A stretch of 64,000 nucleotides of DNA, taken from contig NZ_LMQB01000001.1 of NCBI RefSeq assembly GCF_001424045.1, positions 594,083 through 658,082 of the forward strand, written 5' to 3'. The position numbers and the translations under genes were made by a program. Source of the stretch: Rhizobium sp. Leaf371 (GTDB lineage Bacteria > Pseudomonadota > Alphaproteobacteria > Rhizobiales > Rhizobiaceae). This document shows positions 18,586 through 27,284 of the stretch, one piece after another. The notes under the pieces were generated by a model. It saw nothing but the letters and a program-made list of their open reading frames with translations. It was not told where the DNA came from and ran no database searches. Positions within the stretch are counted from its first letter, which is position 1. Each line of letters begins with the position of its first letter.

Positions 18586-18944
18586 GGAGGTTTCTGTTGC
18601 CAGGTACCTCCGAACCCCGCCTTACGGTGCGAACCGGAAGGACTTGATTTGAAGTGTCACACCGCGATTAAGCAGCGAGACGAGCTTCCGCATAGTTGTC
18701 GTTTGCAACTACTGTTTAAGCCCGATAACGGTGGTACAATGCCGAGCAAAAGTTCGATCTTTACGCCCTTGTCGATCCTATTTCGCCCCCATCAAAAGCC
18801 GGCCGCTCAAGGCATTTCGCCGTTCGGGCGTCCTGTTTCCAGTCACCCTTCAGGCCGGTTTTTGGTGGAGGCGCCGGGTACCGCCCCCGGGTCCAATAGG
18901 TTTATTACACCGACAGTTTATTGCCATATCCGCCTTGCGACGGC
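18586..18944 (-). ncRNA. ssrA: Two-piece (circularly permuted) tmRNA
   Basis: Minus-strand reading. The acceptor piece runs from about 18944 to the encoded CCA at 18863. Its 3' end reads GGCGCCTCCACCA after a CCGGG/CCCGG T-arm. An intervening segment, 18862-18791, follows. The coding piece begins GGGGGCG at 18790-18784, pairing over 7 bp (one G-U) with CGCCTCC of the acceptor piece. The tag reading frame is 18706-18668: GCA resume codon, then ANDNYAEARLAA and TAA, preceded by the conserved TAGTTGCAAACGAC. A GGAGGT/ACCTCC hairpin (18586-18611) marks the likely 3' limit. The order acceptor-spacer-coding is the alphaproteobacterial permutation. The two outer ends are estimates. Confidence 0.93.
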
Positions 18945-18950
18945 AGGGGA

Positions 18951-18979
18951 GATATAGGCGTTCCCGCAGCCGATGAAAA
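18951..18979 (-). promoter_or_regulatory. Candidate sigma70 promoter of ssrA
   Basis: On the minus strand TTTTCA (18979-18974) and TATATC (18956-18951) are separated by 17 bases. This predicts a start near 18944, just ahead of the acceptor piece. It is a moderate match only. Confidence 0.45.
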
Positions 18980-18994
18980 GGGCAAAGCGCATCG

Positions 18995-19034
18995 AAAAAG
19001 GGCATCGCCGCCAAATAGCGGGATGCCCTTTCCA
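18995..19034 (-). terminator. Intrinsic terminator after the transglutaminase gene
   Basis: On the minus strand AAAGGGCATC pairs with GATGCCCTTT around a loop, followed by a run of T. It lies 34 bases past the transglutaminase stop and before the ssrA promoter. It therefore separates the two units. Confidence 0.8.
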
Positions 19035-19067
19035 TATGTCATTACGAGATGGTCGTGCGCGCGTTTG

Positions 19068-19946
19068 TCAGGCGGCGTCCTGTTCGATCTCGGCGATCTC
19101 GATGCGGTCGTCCGTGGAGATGGCGTCGATCGTCCGGCCAGGCTGTTCGGGCGTGCCGTCGGCATGTTCGATCGTGATATCCACGGCACCCGGGTCCATC
19201 AGGCCGAACGGCGTGCAGAAGGCGATCTCGGCCGCATCGCGCCCGACGCCGATCCGCACGAGGCCATCGAGATTGGCCTGGCGCGTGGCATCGAACAGCC
19301 ACCAGCGGCCATCGAGATAGGCTTCGAAGACGGCATGGAAATCCGACGGCCGCAGACCATAGGCATAGCAGCTGACGAAGCGGGCGGGGATACCGAGCGC
19401 CCGGCAGAACGCGATGCCGATATGGGAGAAATCGCGGCAGACGCCGGCGCGCAGCAGCAGGCTTTCGTCCGCTGTCGTCTGGCCGTTGGACGAGCCGCGC
19501 TGGTAATCGATATTGTTGTAGATCCAGTTGCAGATCGCCGTCACGCGCTCATGGCCTTTCGGCAGATTGCCGAATTCGCGCAGCGCGAAGGCTGCGAGGC
19601 GATCGGACGACACGAAGCGCGAGGGCAGGAGGAACGGCATGATGTCGAGCGGGATCTCCGACAGCGGCGTCTCGTTGATCGTGGCGGGGTCCGCGCGGAA
19701 GACGTCGAGCGTGACCTCTGCGGCATAGGTGACCTCCAGCGGGCCGGGGGCGACGTCGATCTTGAAGTAGCGATTCTGCTCTTCCGGCACCGTATAGGTC
19801 CAGCGGGGGCCCTTGGGGTTGATCGTCAGCGTTTCCACCAGATCGTGATGGCGCTGAAGCTTGGCGACTTCGACATTGAAGATGAACACGGTGGGTTCGA
19901 GGACCTCATAGGTGAGGGTGCAGCCGAGCTTGTAACGGACGGTCAT
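19068..19946 (-). CDS. Transglutaminase-like cysteine peptidase family protein
   Basis: 292 residues. An N-terminal beta domain ([14 protein letters not shown]...) typical of bacterial transglutaminase-like proteins precedes the catalytic core. The core has Cys170 in [10 protein letters not shown], His204 in [10 protein letters not shown] and Asp219 in WWLFDATRQ, the papain-like triad. Proteins of this layout often act on amide bonds or as peptidases, and no substrate is known. There is no signal peptide, so it is probably cytoplasmic. The ATG at 19946 is chosen because conserved sequence starts there. It is divergent from thyA. Confidence 0.85.
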   Translation of the reverse strand: MTVRYKLGCTLTYEVLEPTVFIFNVEVAKLQRHHDLVETLTINPKGPRWTYTVPEEQNRYFKIDVAPGPLEVTYAAEVTLDVFRADPATINETPLSEIPLDIMPFLLPSRFVSSDRLAAFALREFGNLPKGHERVTAICNWIYNNIDYQRGSSNGQTTADESLLLRAGVCRDFSHIGIAFCRALGIPARFVSCYAYGLRPSDFHAVFEAYLDGRWWLFDATRQANLDGLVRIGVGRDAAEIAFCTPFGLMDPGAVDITIEHADGTPEQPGRTIDAISTDDRIEIAEIEQDAA

Positions 19947-20286
19947 GGATGTGCTTTCGTGGCGAGGAATGGCGCGGGGTTCGTGCCCGGAGGACGGGAT
20001 CAGGGAAGTGCCGGGGAACACGCGGCATGGGAAATGGTTCCATCGTTTTTCCGAAAATGATAAATGTCGTGAATGTCAGGGCTGTGACCGGCGCTCAGGG
20101 CCTGTTCACTCCGTCCGAATAAGACGAATCTTGCCAGCGATCCACACCGGATTGTGCTTGGGTAACCGATGTCGGGACAAGCAAGGGCGGGACAACCAAG
20201 GGCGGGGACAACGGGGCAAGGGGTCTATCGCGCCTGCGCTCCAGGTCTTATTCTGGTCGGACTCGAATTTCGCGGACCCGTCTCTC
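19947..20286. other. Divergent intergenic region with a short tandem repeat
   Basis: 340 bases between the transglutaminase gene and thyA. At 20174-20203 a 15-base unit, GGGACAAGCAAGGGC, occurs twice in tandem with one mismatch, and a decayed third copy reaches about 20220. No supported gene or RNA is seen, and no promoter is convincing. Confidence 0.5.
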
Positions 20287-21081
20287 ATGAAGCAATATCT
20301 CGACCTCCTGCGCCACGTCATGGAGACCGGCACCGACCGGAGCGACCGGACGGGTACGGGCACCCGCTCGGTTTTCGGCTATCAGATGCGCTTCGACCTG
20401 GCGGACGGATTTCCCGTGCTGACGACGAAGAAGCTGCATCTCCGCTCGATCATCCACGAGCTGTTGTGGTTCCTTCGCGGCGATACGAACATCGCCTATC
20501 TCAAGGAGAACGGCGTCAGCATCTGGGACGAATGGGCCGATGCCGACGGGGATCTCGGTCCCGTCTATGGCTATCAATGGCGCTCCTGGCCGGCACCCGA
20601 CGGGCGGCACATCGACCAGATCGCCCAGCTTGTCGCGGGATTGAAGACCAACCCGCATTCCCGGCGCCATATCGTCTCGGCCTGGAATCCGGCCCTCGTG
20701 GACGAGATGGCCCTGCCGCCCTGCCATTGCCTATTCCAGTTCTACGTGTCCGACGGAAAGCTGTCCTGCCAGCTCTACCAGCGATCCGGGGACATCTTTC
20801 TCGGGATTCCGTTCAATATCGCGTCCTATGCCCTGCTGACGCTGATGGTGGCGCAGGTGACCGGGCTCAAGCCGGGGGATTTCGTACATACGCTCGGCGA
20901 CGCGCATATCTACAGCAACCATTTCGAGCAGGCGCGCCTGCAGATGAGCCGGACGCCGAAGGCGCTGCCGGCGATGCGCCTCAACCCCGATGTGAAGGAC
21001 CTGTTCGCATTTCGCTATGAGGATTTCGAGCTCGTGGGCTACGAGGCCGATGCGGCGATCCGGGCGCCGATCGCCGTATGA
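20287..21081 (+). CDS. thyA: Thymidylate synthase
   Basis: 264 residues, the exact length of the Escherichia coli enzyme. The catalytic Cys146 lies in [13 protein letters not shown]. The folate and dUMP contacts [32 protein letters not shown] and HIYSNH are all present. It makes dTMP from dUMP with methylene-tetrahydrofolate, leaving dihydrofolate. The ATG at 20287 is chosen because homology starts there, although the frame runs back to 19945. The stop overlaps the folA start in ATGA, coupling the enzyme that makes dihydrofolate with the one that recycles it. Confidence 0.97.
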   Translation: MKQYLDLLRHVMETGTDRSDRTGTGTRSVFGYQMRFDLADGFPVLTTKKLHLRSIIHELLWFLRGDTNIAYLKENGVSIWDEWADADGDLGPVYGYQWRSWPAPDGRHIDQIAQLVAGLKTNPHSRRHIVSAWNPALVDEMALPPCHCLFQFYVSDGKLSCQLYQRSGDIFLGIPFNIASYALLTLMVAQVTGLKPGDFVHTLGDAHIYSNHFEQARLQMSRTPKALPAMRLNPDVKDLFAFRYEDFELVGYEADAAIRAPIAV

Positions 21082-21632
21082 GCGCGGCAAAGATCGTCAT
21101 CGTCGTCGCGGCCGCGCGCAACGGCGTCATCGGCCGGGATGGAGACATGCCCTGGCGGTTGCCGACGGATCTCAAGCACTTCAAGGCCCTGACGCTCGGG
21201 CGTCCGGTGGTCATGGGTCGGAAGACCTGGCAATCGATCGGCCGACCGCTGCCGGGCCGCCCGAACATCGTCATCACGCGGGATACCGGTTTCGTGGCGG
21301 AGGGTGCTGCGCGCGTCGGGTCGCTGGAGGAGGGGCTGCGGCTCGCTCGGGACCTTGCGGCCGAACGCGGCGTGGACGAGGTCTGCGTCATCGGCGGCGG
21401 GCAGGTCTACCGGGAGGCGATGGCCTCTGTCGATATCATCCACCTGACCGTGGTCGACGCTGATCTCGATGGCGACACGATGTTCCCAGCGATTGATCCC
21501 TCCGTCTTCGACAGGGTTTCCGCGGTTTCTGCGCCAAGGGCCGAGAAGGACAGCCATGCCGTCACGTTCACCACATGGCGGCGGCGGACGGGTGCATCGG
21601 AGCCCGGTCACGATGGTTTGCTCGAACTTTAG
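21078..21632 (+). CDS. folA: Dihydrofolate reductase
   Basis: 184 residues. Recognisable elements are [22 protein letters not shown] (substrate pocket, with the acidic catalytic residue in the following LPTDLKHFK), [21 protein letters not shown] and the NADPH-side glycine motif VIGGGQVY. It regenerates tetrahydrofolate after thymidylate synthesis. It starts within the thyA stop (ATGA), so the pair is translationally coupled. The C-terminus is about 20 residues longer than the E. coli enzyme, with a polar tail. Confidence 0.96.
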   Translation: MSAAKIVIVVAAARNGVIGRDGDMPWRLPTDLKHFKALTLGRPVVMGRKTWQSIGRPLPGRPNIVITRDTGFVAEGAARVGSLEEGLRLARDLAAERGVDEVCVIGGGQVYREAMASVDIIHLTVVDADLDGDTMFPAIDPSVFDRVSAVSAPRAEKDSHAVTFTTWRRRTGASEPGHDGLLEL

Positions 21633-21684
21633 GAATAAACGGAACGAAATCGCCTTGTTAACGCCAAAGTTATGACGCGGCGCG

Positions 21685-21713
21685 TTGAAAGGCTTCGGGG
21701 CGATACCTATAAC
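21685..21713 (+). promoter_or_regulatory. Sigma70-type promoter of hflKC
   Basis: TTGAAA (21685-21690), 17 bases, then TATAAC (21708-21713). This predicts transcription starting about 21720, leaving a leader of roughly 55 bases before hflK. It is a good match in both boxes. Confidence 0.7.
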
Positions 21714-21776
21714 GGGTTCACTTCCCAGTCGGTTCCGCCGATTGCCGGAGGCGGGAGTTTAACGAAAGAGGTATGA

Positions 21777-22919
21777 ATGCCCTGGAGCAATCAGAACGGC
21801 GGCGGCGGCGGTCCTTGGGGCGGCGGCGGTAACGGCGGCGGTGGTAATGGCGGTGGTGGAAACAAAGGCCCCTGGGGCCAAGGTCCCAACCGTCCGCGTG
21901 GTGGCGGCGGTGGCCGCGGCAATGGCGGCCCCCCGGATCTCGAAGAGATATTGCGCCGGGGTCAGGACCAGTTGAAGAACGTCGTTCCCGGCGGTTTCAA
22001 CGGCGGCGTGGCGGCCATCATCGGCCTGTTGATCGTCGGCTTCATCCTGATCAACTCCATCTACACCGTCCAGCCGGACGAGCGTGGCGTCGAGATGCGC
22101 TTCGGCAAGCCGAAGGACGAGATTTCCATGCCGGGCCTGCATTACCATTTCTGGCCGCTTGAAACGGTCGAACTGGTGAAGGTCACCGAGCAGCAGCAGA
22201 ATATCGGCAGCAAGTCCGTTTCGGCCGATCCGTCGTCCGCCGGCCTGATGCTGTCGGGCGACCAGAACATCGTCAACGTCCAGTTCTCGGTGCTGTTCTC
22301 GGTCACGGATCCGAAAGCCTATCTCTTCAACGTCGAAGATCCCGCCAACACCCTGCAGCAGGTTGCCGAAAGCGCCATGCGCGAGGTGGTCGGCCGTCGT
22401 CCGGCACAGGACATCTTCCGCGACAACCGTCAGGCGATCGCGCAGGACGTGAAGGCGACGATCCAGGCGACCATGGACACCTACGGCGCCGGTATCTCCG
22501 TCAACACGGTCGCGATCGAAGACGCGGCGCCGCCGCGCGAGGTCGCCGATGCGTTCGACGAGGTGCAGCGCGCCGAGCAGGACGAGGATCGCTTCGTCGA
22601 GGAATCCAACCAGTACGCCAACCAGGTTCTCGGCCAGGCCCGTGGCCAGGCGGCGCAGAACCGCGAAGAAGCGGCGGCCTACAAGGATCGTGTCGTCAAG
22701 GAAGCCCAGGGTGAGGCGCAGCGCTTCATCTCGGTCTACGACGCCTATGCGCAGGCTCCCGACGTGACGCGCAAGCGCCTCTATCTGGAAACCATGCAGG
22801 AGGTTCTCGGCAAGTCCAAGAAGGTCATTCTGGACGAGAAGAACGGGCAGGGCGTCTTGCCTTATCTGCCGCTCACTGAAATCGGCCGGCCGGCCCCGCA
22901 GGTCGGAGGAAGCAACTGA
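21777..22919 (+). CDS. hflK: HflK, SPFH-family regulator of FtsH protease
   Basis: 380 residues. A cytoplasmic Gly/Asn/Pro-rich head (about 5-50) is followed by one transmembrane helix (GGVAAIIGLLIVGFILINSIY), an SPFH/band-7 domain starting YTVQPDERGVEMRFGKP, and a long coiled-coil stretch (EVQRAEQDEDRFVEESN). HflK and HflC form a large periplasmic cage around the FtsH AAA protease and modulate membrane-protein turnover. AAAGAGG at 21765-21771 supports the start at 21777 rather than the ATG at 21773, which is in another frame. The stop overlaps the hflC start by one base. Confidence 0.95.
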   Translation: MPWSNQNGGGGGPWGGGGNGGGGNGGGGNKGPWGQGPNRPRGGGGGRGNGGPPDLEEILRRGQDQLKNVVPGGFNGGVAAIIGLLIVGFILINSIYTVQPDERGVEMRFGKPKDEISMPGLHYHFWPLETVELVKVTEQQQNIGSKSVSADPSSAGLMLSGDQNIVNVQFSVLFSVTDPKAYLFNVEDPANTLQQVAESAMREVVGRRPAQDIFRDNRQAIAQDVKATIQATMDTYGAGISVNTVAIEDAAPPREVADAFDEVQRAEQDEDRFVEESNQYANQVLGQARGQAAQNREEAAAYKDRVVKEAQGEAQRFISVYDAYAQAPDVTRKRLYLETMQEVLGKSKKVILDEKNGQGVLPYLPLTEIGRPAPQVGGSN

Positions 22920-23851
22920 TGAATAGCCGTCTTCCTTATTTCCTGATCGCTTTCGCGGTCATCCTGATGGCCGTCTACTCCTCCGTCTTCGTCGTGACCG
23001 AACGCCAGCAGGCGGTCGTCGTCCGCTTCGGTCAGATCCAGGACGTCAAGACCGAGCCGGGCCTCTACTTCAAGCTGCCTTTCGCCTTCATGGATGCCGA
23101 TCGCGTCCAGTATGTCGAAGACCAGGCCCTGCGGTTCGACCTCGACAACATCCGCGTTCAGGTTTCCGGCGGCAAGTTCTACGAGGTCGATGCCTTCGTC
23201 GTCTACCGCATCCAGGATCCGCGCCGTTTCCGGGAAACCGTTTCCGGTGACCGGACCTCGGCCGAAGCCCGCCTGCGCACGCGTCTCGATTCGTCGCTGC
23301 GCCGCGTCTACGGTCTTCGCGGGTTCGAATCGGCCCTGTCGGAAGAGCGTGCTTCGATGATGCGGGAAGTCCGCGCCGACCTGAAGAACGATGCCGAATC
23401 GCTCGGCCTCAACATTCAGGATGTCCGGATTCGCCGGACCGACCTGACGCAGGAAGTGTCGCAGCAGACCTTCGACCGCATGAAGGCGGAGCGGCTTGCC
23501 GAAGCCGAACTCATCCGTGCCCGCGGCAAGGAAGAAAGCCAGCGCCGCCGCGCCATCGCCGATCGTCAGGTCGTCGAACTCGTGGCCGACGCCCAGCGCG
23601 ATGCGGAAATCCTGCGCGGTGAAGGCGAGGGCGAGCGGACCCGCGTGTTCGCCGATGCGTTCGCCCGCGATCCGAGCTTCTTCGAGTTCTATCGCTCGAT
23701 GACGGCCTATGGTGCCGCGATCGCAAGCCCGGATACGACCCTGGTCATCTCTCCGGACTCCGAGTTCTTCCGCTACTTCAACAGCTCGCAGGGGTCTCCC
23801 CAGGCGCCGGCGGCACCGGCGGCGGCTCCGGCCACGCCTGCTGCGAACTGA
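22919..23851 (+). CDS. hflC: HflC, SPFH-family regulator of FtsH protease
   Basis: 310 residues. An N-terminal anchor (LPYFLIAFAVILMAVYSSVFVV) is followed by an SPFH domain beginning TERQQAVVVRFGQIQDVKTEPGLYFKLPF and the conserved FDRMKAERLAEAELIRARGKEESQ helix. The tail is Pro/Ala-rich. It partners HflK in the FtsH-associated complex. TGATG overlap with hflK indicates coupling, and a strong terminator follows the gene. Confidence 0.95.
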   Translation: MNSRLPYFLIAFAVILMAVYSSVFVVTERQQAVVVRFGQIQDVKTEPGLYFKLPFAFMDADRVQYVEDQALRFDLDNIRVQVSGGKFYEVDAFVVYRIQDPRRFRETVSGDRTSAEARLRTRLDSSLRRVYGLRGFESALSEERASMMREVRADLKNDAESLGLNIQDVRIRRTDLTQEVSQQTFDRMKAERLAEAELIRARGKEESQRRRAIADRQVVELVADAQRDAEILRGEGEGERTRVFADAFARDPSFFEFYRSMTAYGAAIASPDTTLVISPDSEFFRYFNSSQGSPQAPAAPAAAPATPAAN

Positions 23852-23873
23852 GCAAGAGCGAACGACACGATAA

Positions 23874-23912
23874 AAGAAGGGGCCGGCAGCGATGCCGGCC
23901 CCTTCTTTCTTG
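23874..23912 (+). terminator. Strong intrinsic terminator after hflC
   Basis: AAGAAGGGGCCGGC pairs with GCCGGCCCCTTCTT (14 bp) around AGCGAT, followed by TCTTG. A-rich sequence on the other side allows bidirectional use. Confidence 0.9.
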
Positions 23913-24093
23913 ACGGCATGCGCTGGGGATGGCAGGGCAAGGCCAGCAGGGCTCCGTACCTTTCGTGTCCGGCCCTGATCGAATGGTTTGGCCTGCTGCC
24001 TTCGCGCAGCAGACGTTGCGTCCACCGCGCTTGCTGCCCGTCAGGCGTCTCCAGAAGACCCTTGCTCGGGCGCCGGCGTCTCGAGGGGTATGA

Positions 24094-24480
24094 ATGTCTC
24101 GCAAACTGCTGATCCGGCTGGTTGAAGCCGAATATTCGATCACCCGCCTGAATGTCGGCTCGCCGTTGCCGGAGTGGCTGCCGGGCGCCGGTTTCTGGTC
24201 GGTCTCCTCGTCGCGCGAGGAAATGACGCTCGTCTGCCGCGCCGCGCGCGTGCCGACCGGGGTGATCTCCTCGAACGGCTGGCGGTGTCTCCGGATCGAG
24301 GAACACTTCGCCTTCGATATTCCGGGCATTCTCTCCTCGGTTCTGGAGCCGCTTTCCACGGCCGGTGTCGGCCTTTTCGCCAACTCCACCTTCAGCACCG
24401 ATTACATCTTCATCCTCGGCTCCGACCTCGAAAAGGCGGTCGCCGCGCTGAAGACCCACGGCCACGAGGTCATGGTCTGA
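24094..24480 (+). CDS. ACT domain-containing protein
   Basis: 128 residues with GAGGGG 6 bases before the ATG. The second half (FDIPGILSSVLEPLSTAGVGLFANSTFSTDYIFILGSDLEKAVAAL in outline) is an ACT-like beta-alpha-beta ligand-binding fold. The first half repeats a related fold, as in the small two-ACT proteins annotated in many Proteobacteria. These probably sense amino acids, but the ligand and partner are unknown. It is a stand-alone gene between the hflC terminator and a convergent PhnA-like gene. Confidence 0.75.
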   Translation: MSRKLLIRLVEAEYSITRLNVGSPLPEWLPGAGFWSVSSSREEMTLVCRAARVPTGVISSNGWRCLRIEEHFAFDIPGILSSVLEPLSTAGVGLFANSTFSTDYIFILGSDLEKAVAALKTHGHEVMV

Positions 24481-24529
24481 GGCCCGATGCCGGATCCTGA
24501 CGCCCGCAGAGGATGTGGGAACGCTGGGC

Positions 24530-24748
24530 TCAGGCCTTCTTGAGGAATTCGGTGCGCAGCACCAGACCCTTGACCTTTTCCGCGTTGCATTCGACTTCGG
24601 CCGGATCGTCCGTCAGGCGGATGTTCTTGACCAGCGTGCCGCGCTTCAGCGTGACCGACGTGCCCTTGACCTTGAGGTCCTTGATCAGCGTCACGGAGTC
24701 GCCATCGGCGAGCGCTGTTCCGTTGCTGTCCCTGACGACGATGCTCAT
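24530..24748 (-). CDS. PhnA/YjdM C-terminal domain protein
   Basis: 72 residues matching the C-terminal domain of the PhnA (YjdM) family: VVRDSNGTALADGDSVTLIKDLKVKG, then TLKRGTLVKNIRL and a TEFLKK end. The N-terminal zinc ribbon of full-length PhnA is absent. The name alkylphosphonate utilisation protein is historical, and no phosphonate genes lie nearby. Function unknown. Confidence 0.75.
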   Translation of the reverse strand: MSIVVRDSNGTALADGDSVTLIKDLKVKGTSVTLKRGTLVKNIRLTDDPAEVECNAEKVKGLVLRTEFLKKA

Positions 24749-25039
24749 GCGTCCATCCTCTCCGGCGCGCCGGGCGCCCGCGTATCTGTTTTGTCGCTTA
24801 TGAACGGCGGAGGTCGCCTGTGCAAGGGCCCCCGAGGCGGGATCGGGCGACGATGTCCTCTCCGTCCCGGCATAACGAAAAGATGACTGGACGCGTCGGG
24901 TGCGCGCCTTATCTTCGCTTCACCAGTGCTGCTATCTGCGCTCGCAGGGTTCGTCTGTCCCGCCCGAGGCTTTTCCTTCCGACATCGGGCCGATAAGGTG
25001 CGAGCGAACCGACGGCTTAATTTCCGAAACGAGGACTTC

Positions 25040-26695
25040 ATGGGATCACACCGCTCCAGCTTCACCCGGACGGCGGCGCTTGCCCTGTCGACGGCTCTCG
25101 TTTTGACGGCGCCTTTCGAGGCCGCAGCGCAGGTCGCAAAGCCCATCACGCCGCCGACGGCGGGAACCGCGGGGCCGCTTCCGGTTCCGCCGCAGCCATC
25201 GCCCTCCATCGCCCCGCCCGGACGCACGGCGCAGGGGCCGGACTCGGTGGCCGATCTCGCCGCCGGGCTGCTTGACGCCGTCGTCAACATCTCGACATCG
25301 CAGAACGTGAAGACGGATGACGACGCGCCGATGCCGAAGGTGCCGCAGGGGTCGCCGTTCCAGGATTTCTTCGACGAGTTCTTCAAGGGCCAGAACGGGC
25401 AGGGTGCGCCCGGTCGCAAGGTCGAATCGCTCGGTTCCGGCTTCGTCATCGATCCCACCGGCTACATCGTCACCAACAACCACGTCATCGAGGGCGCCGA
25501 CGATATCGAGGTCAACTTCGCCAACGGTTCGAAGCTGAAGGCCAAGCTGATCGGCACCGACACGAAGACCGACCTCGCGGTGCTCAAGGTCGAGCCGAAG
25601 AAGCCGCTGACGGCCGTGCCGCTCGGCGACAGCCGCGCGATGCGGATCGGCGACTGGGTCATGGCGATCGGCAACCCGTTCGGCCTCGGCGGCACGGTGA
25701 CCGTCGGCATCATCTCGGCCCGCGGCCGCAACATCAATGCAGGTCCGTACGACAATTTCATTCAGACGGATGCCGCCATCAACCGCGGCAATTCGGGCGG
25801 TCCCCTCTTCAACATGAAGGGCGAGGTCATCGGCATCAACACCGCGATCATCTCGCCCTCCGGCGGTTCGATCGGCATCGGCTTTTCCGTGCCGACCGAG
25901 CTTGCCTCCAACGTGATCACCCAGCTGAAGGATTTCGGCGAAACCCGGCGCGGCTGGCTCGGCGTCCGCATCCAGCCCGTGACCGACGACATCGCCGAAA
26001 GCCTCGGCATGGATACGCCGCGCGGCGCCCTGGTGGCCGGCATCATCGAGGGCGGCCCGATTTCGAAGGGCGAGATCAAGACCGGCGATGTGATCACCAA
26101 GTTCGACGGCCGCGATGTCGCGGAAATGCGCGATCTGCCGCGCGTGGTGGCGGAAAGCCCGGTGGGCAAGGCCGTGGACGTCATCGTCATCCGGGACGGC
26201 AAGGAGATGACCGTACAGGTCACGCTCGGCCGGCTCGAGGATGCCGATGTCGCGAATGCAGAGACGCCGCCCTCATCCGACGATGCGCCGGCGGACGGGG
26301 GCGAAGACGGTAATGTTGGCCCGGGCAGCCCGGGCAACCAGGGCAGCCAGGAGGGAACGGATCAAGCCGAACCGCCTGCGGCCGAACTGCCGAAATCCGA
26401 CGAGGTGCTCGGCATGAAGCTGGCGCTGCTGGAGGCCCCGAACCGCCGCAGCTTCGGCATTGCCGACGACATCGAAGGCGTCGTCATCACAGAGGTCGAG
26501 AAGGGTTCGGCTGCTGCCGAACGCCGGATTGCGGCCGGCGACGTGATCGTCGAAATCGGTCAGGAAGCCATGAAGACGCCGGAGGACGTGACCGCGCGGA
26601 TCGAAGAGCTGAAGGCGGACGGGCGCCGGAATGCGTTGCTGATGATCTCCAACAAGACCGGCGAGCTGCGCTTCGTGACGGTGCGCATCGAATAG
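25040..26695 (+). CDS. degP: Periplasmic DegP/HtrA (Do-type) serine endopeptidase
   Basis: 551 residues. An N-terminal signal sequence (AALALSTALVLTAPFEAAAQ) is followed by a trypsin-like domain with His148 (TNNHVIEG), Asp178 (KTDLAVLKV) and Ser252 (NRGNSGGPLFN), then two PDZ domains (about 290-390 and 460-550). A Gly/Ser/acidic linker between them (residues about 413-445) is longer than usual. It degrades or refolds damaged envelope proteins. The ATG at 25040 has GAGG at 25031-25034 and begins the signal peptide, although the frame opens earlier. The placement after hflKC groups two membrane-proteostasis systems, though the hflC terminator separates them. Confidence 0.95.
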   Translation: MGSHRSSFTRTAALALSTALVLTAPFEAAAQVAKPITPPTAGTAGPLPVPPQPSPSIAPPGRTAQGPDSVADLAAGLLDAVVNISTSQNVKTDDDAPMPKVPQGSPFQDFFDEFFKGQNGQGAPGRKVESLGSGFVIDPTGYIVTNNHVIEGADDIEVNFANGSKLKAKLIGTDTKTDLAVLKVEPKKPLTAVPLGDSRAMRIGDWVMAIGNPFGLGGTVTVGIISARGRNINAGPYDNFIQTDAAINRGNSGGPLFNMKGEVIGINTAIISPSGGSIGIGFSVPTELASNVITQLKDFGETRRGWLGVRIQPVTDDIAESLGMDTPRGALVAGIIEGGPISKGEIKTGDVITKFDGRDVAEMRDLPRVVAESPVGKAVDVIVIRDGKEMTVQVTLGRLEDADVANAETPPSSDDAPADGGEDGNVGPGSPGNQGSQEGTDQAEPPAAELPKSDEVLGMKLALLEAPNRRSFGIADDIEGVVITEVEKGSAAAERRIAAGDVIVEIGQEAMKTPEDVTARIEELKADGRRNALLMISNKTGELRFVTVRIE

Positions 26696-26706
26696 CCGGC
26701 GCGCGC

Positions 26707-26730
26707 GCCGGAGGCCGATGCGCCTCCGGC
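26707..26730. terminator. Hairpin between convergent degP and GNAT genes
   Basis: GCCGGAGGC pairs with GCCTCCGGC (9 bp) around CGATGC, preceded by a GGCGCGCGCGCC palindrome. There is no T-run, so it may act as a weak terminator or transcript-end stabiliser for both genes. Confidence 0.45.
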
Positions 26731-26738
26731 GAAATACG

Positions 26739-27284
26739 CTAAACCGGTCGCGTGCCGCGATAGAGCACGTGACGCCTCAGCTGGGGATGCGTCGCGGGCA
26801 CGCGCGGATGGTCGAAGTCGGCATCGGCGTCGCGGACCAGGCCGATGCGCTCCATCACGGCAATCGAGCGGTGGTTGCCGGGCACGGCGAAGGAGACGAT
26901 CTCGCTGAGCCCGCGGGTCTCGAATCCGACCGCAAGAAGCGCTCGGGCCGCTTCCGTCACATAGCCCTTCGCCCAGTGCCGGCGCGCCATGCGCCAGCCG
27001 ATCTCGATGGTGCCGCTTGGCAGAATCGGGCTGAGATCCACCATAGCCAGACCGCAAAACCCCAAGGCTTCGTCGGTTTCCTTGAGGGCGAGCGCGTAAA
27101 AACCGAAGCCGGTGTCGGCGATCGTTTGACGGTTCCGGTCGAACAGCGCGTCCGCCTCTGCGCGTGTCCGGCGATAGGAGAAGAACGTCATCACCTCGGG
27201 GTCGCTGTTGATCTCGACGAAGAGATCGCGATCCCGGTATTCCCAGTTGCGCAGGCGCAGCCGTTCGGTTTCCGTGACGATCAT
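26739..27284 (-). CDS. GNAT family N-acetyltransferase (RimJ/RimL-like)
   Basis: 181 residues. The layout TERLRLRNWEYRDRDLFVEIN, then IGWRMARRHWAKGYVTEAARALL (acetyl-CoA loop region) and a NHRSIAVMERIGL end, is that of RimJ/RimL-type acetyltransferases acting on protein N-termini or small amines. The substrate is unknown. Its ATG overlaps the serB stop (ATGA), so it is the second gene of a serB-GNAT operon. Confidence 0.85.
   Translation of the reverse strand: MIVTETERLRLRNWEYRDRDLFVEINSDPEVMTFFSYRRTRAEADALFDRNRQTIADTGFGFYALALKETDEALGFCGLAMVDLSPILPSGTIEIGWRMARRHWAKGYVTEAARALLAVGFETRGLSEIVSFAVPGNHRSIAVMERIGLVRDADADFDHPRVPATHPQLRRHVLYRGTRPV

Noticed and set aside
18649-18957. Plus-strand frame of about 100 codons with VEAPGTAPGSNRFI
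   Set aside because: It is the complement of the two-piece tmRNA gene, whose structure and tag are clear.
20174-20220. Tandem 15-base repeats before thyA as a CRISPR or iteron array
   Set aside because: Only two good copies in direct tandem with no spacers and no cas or replication gene nearby.
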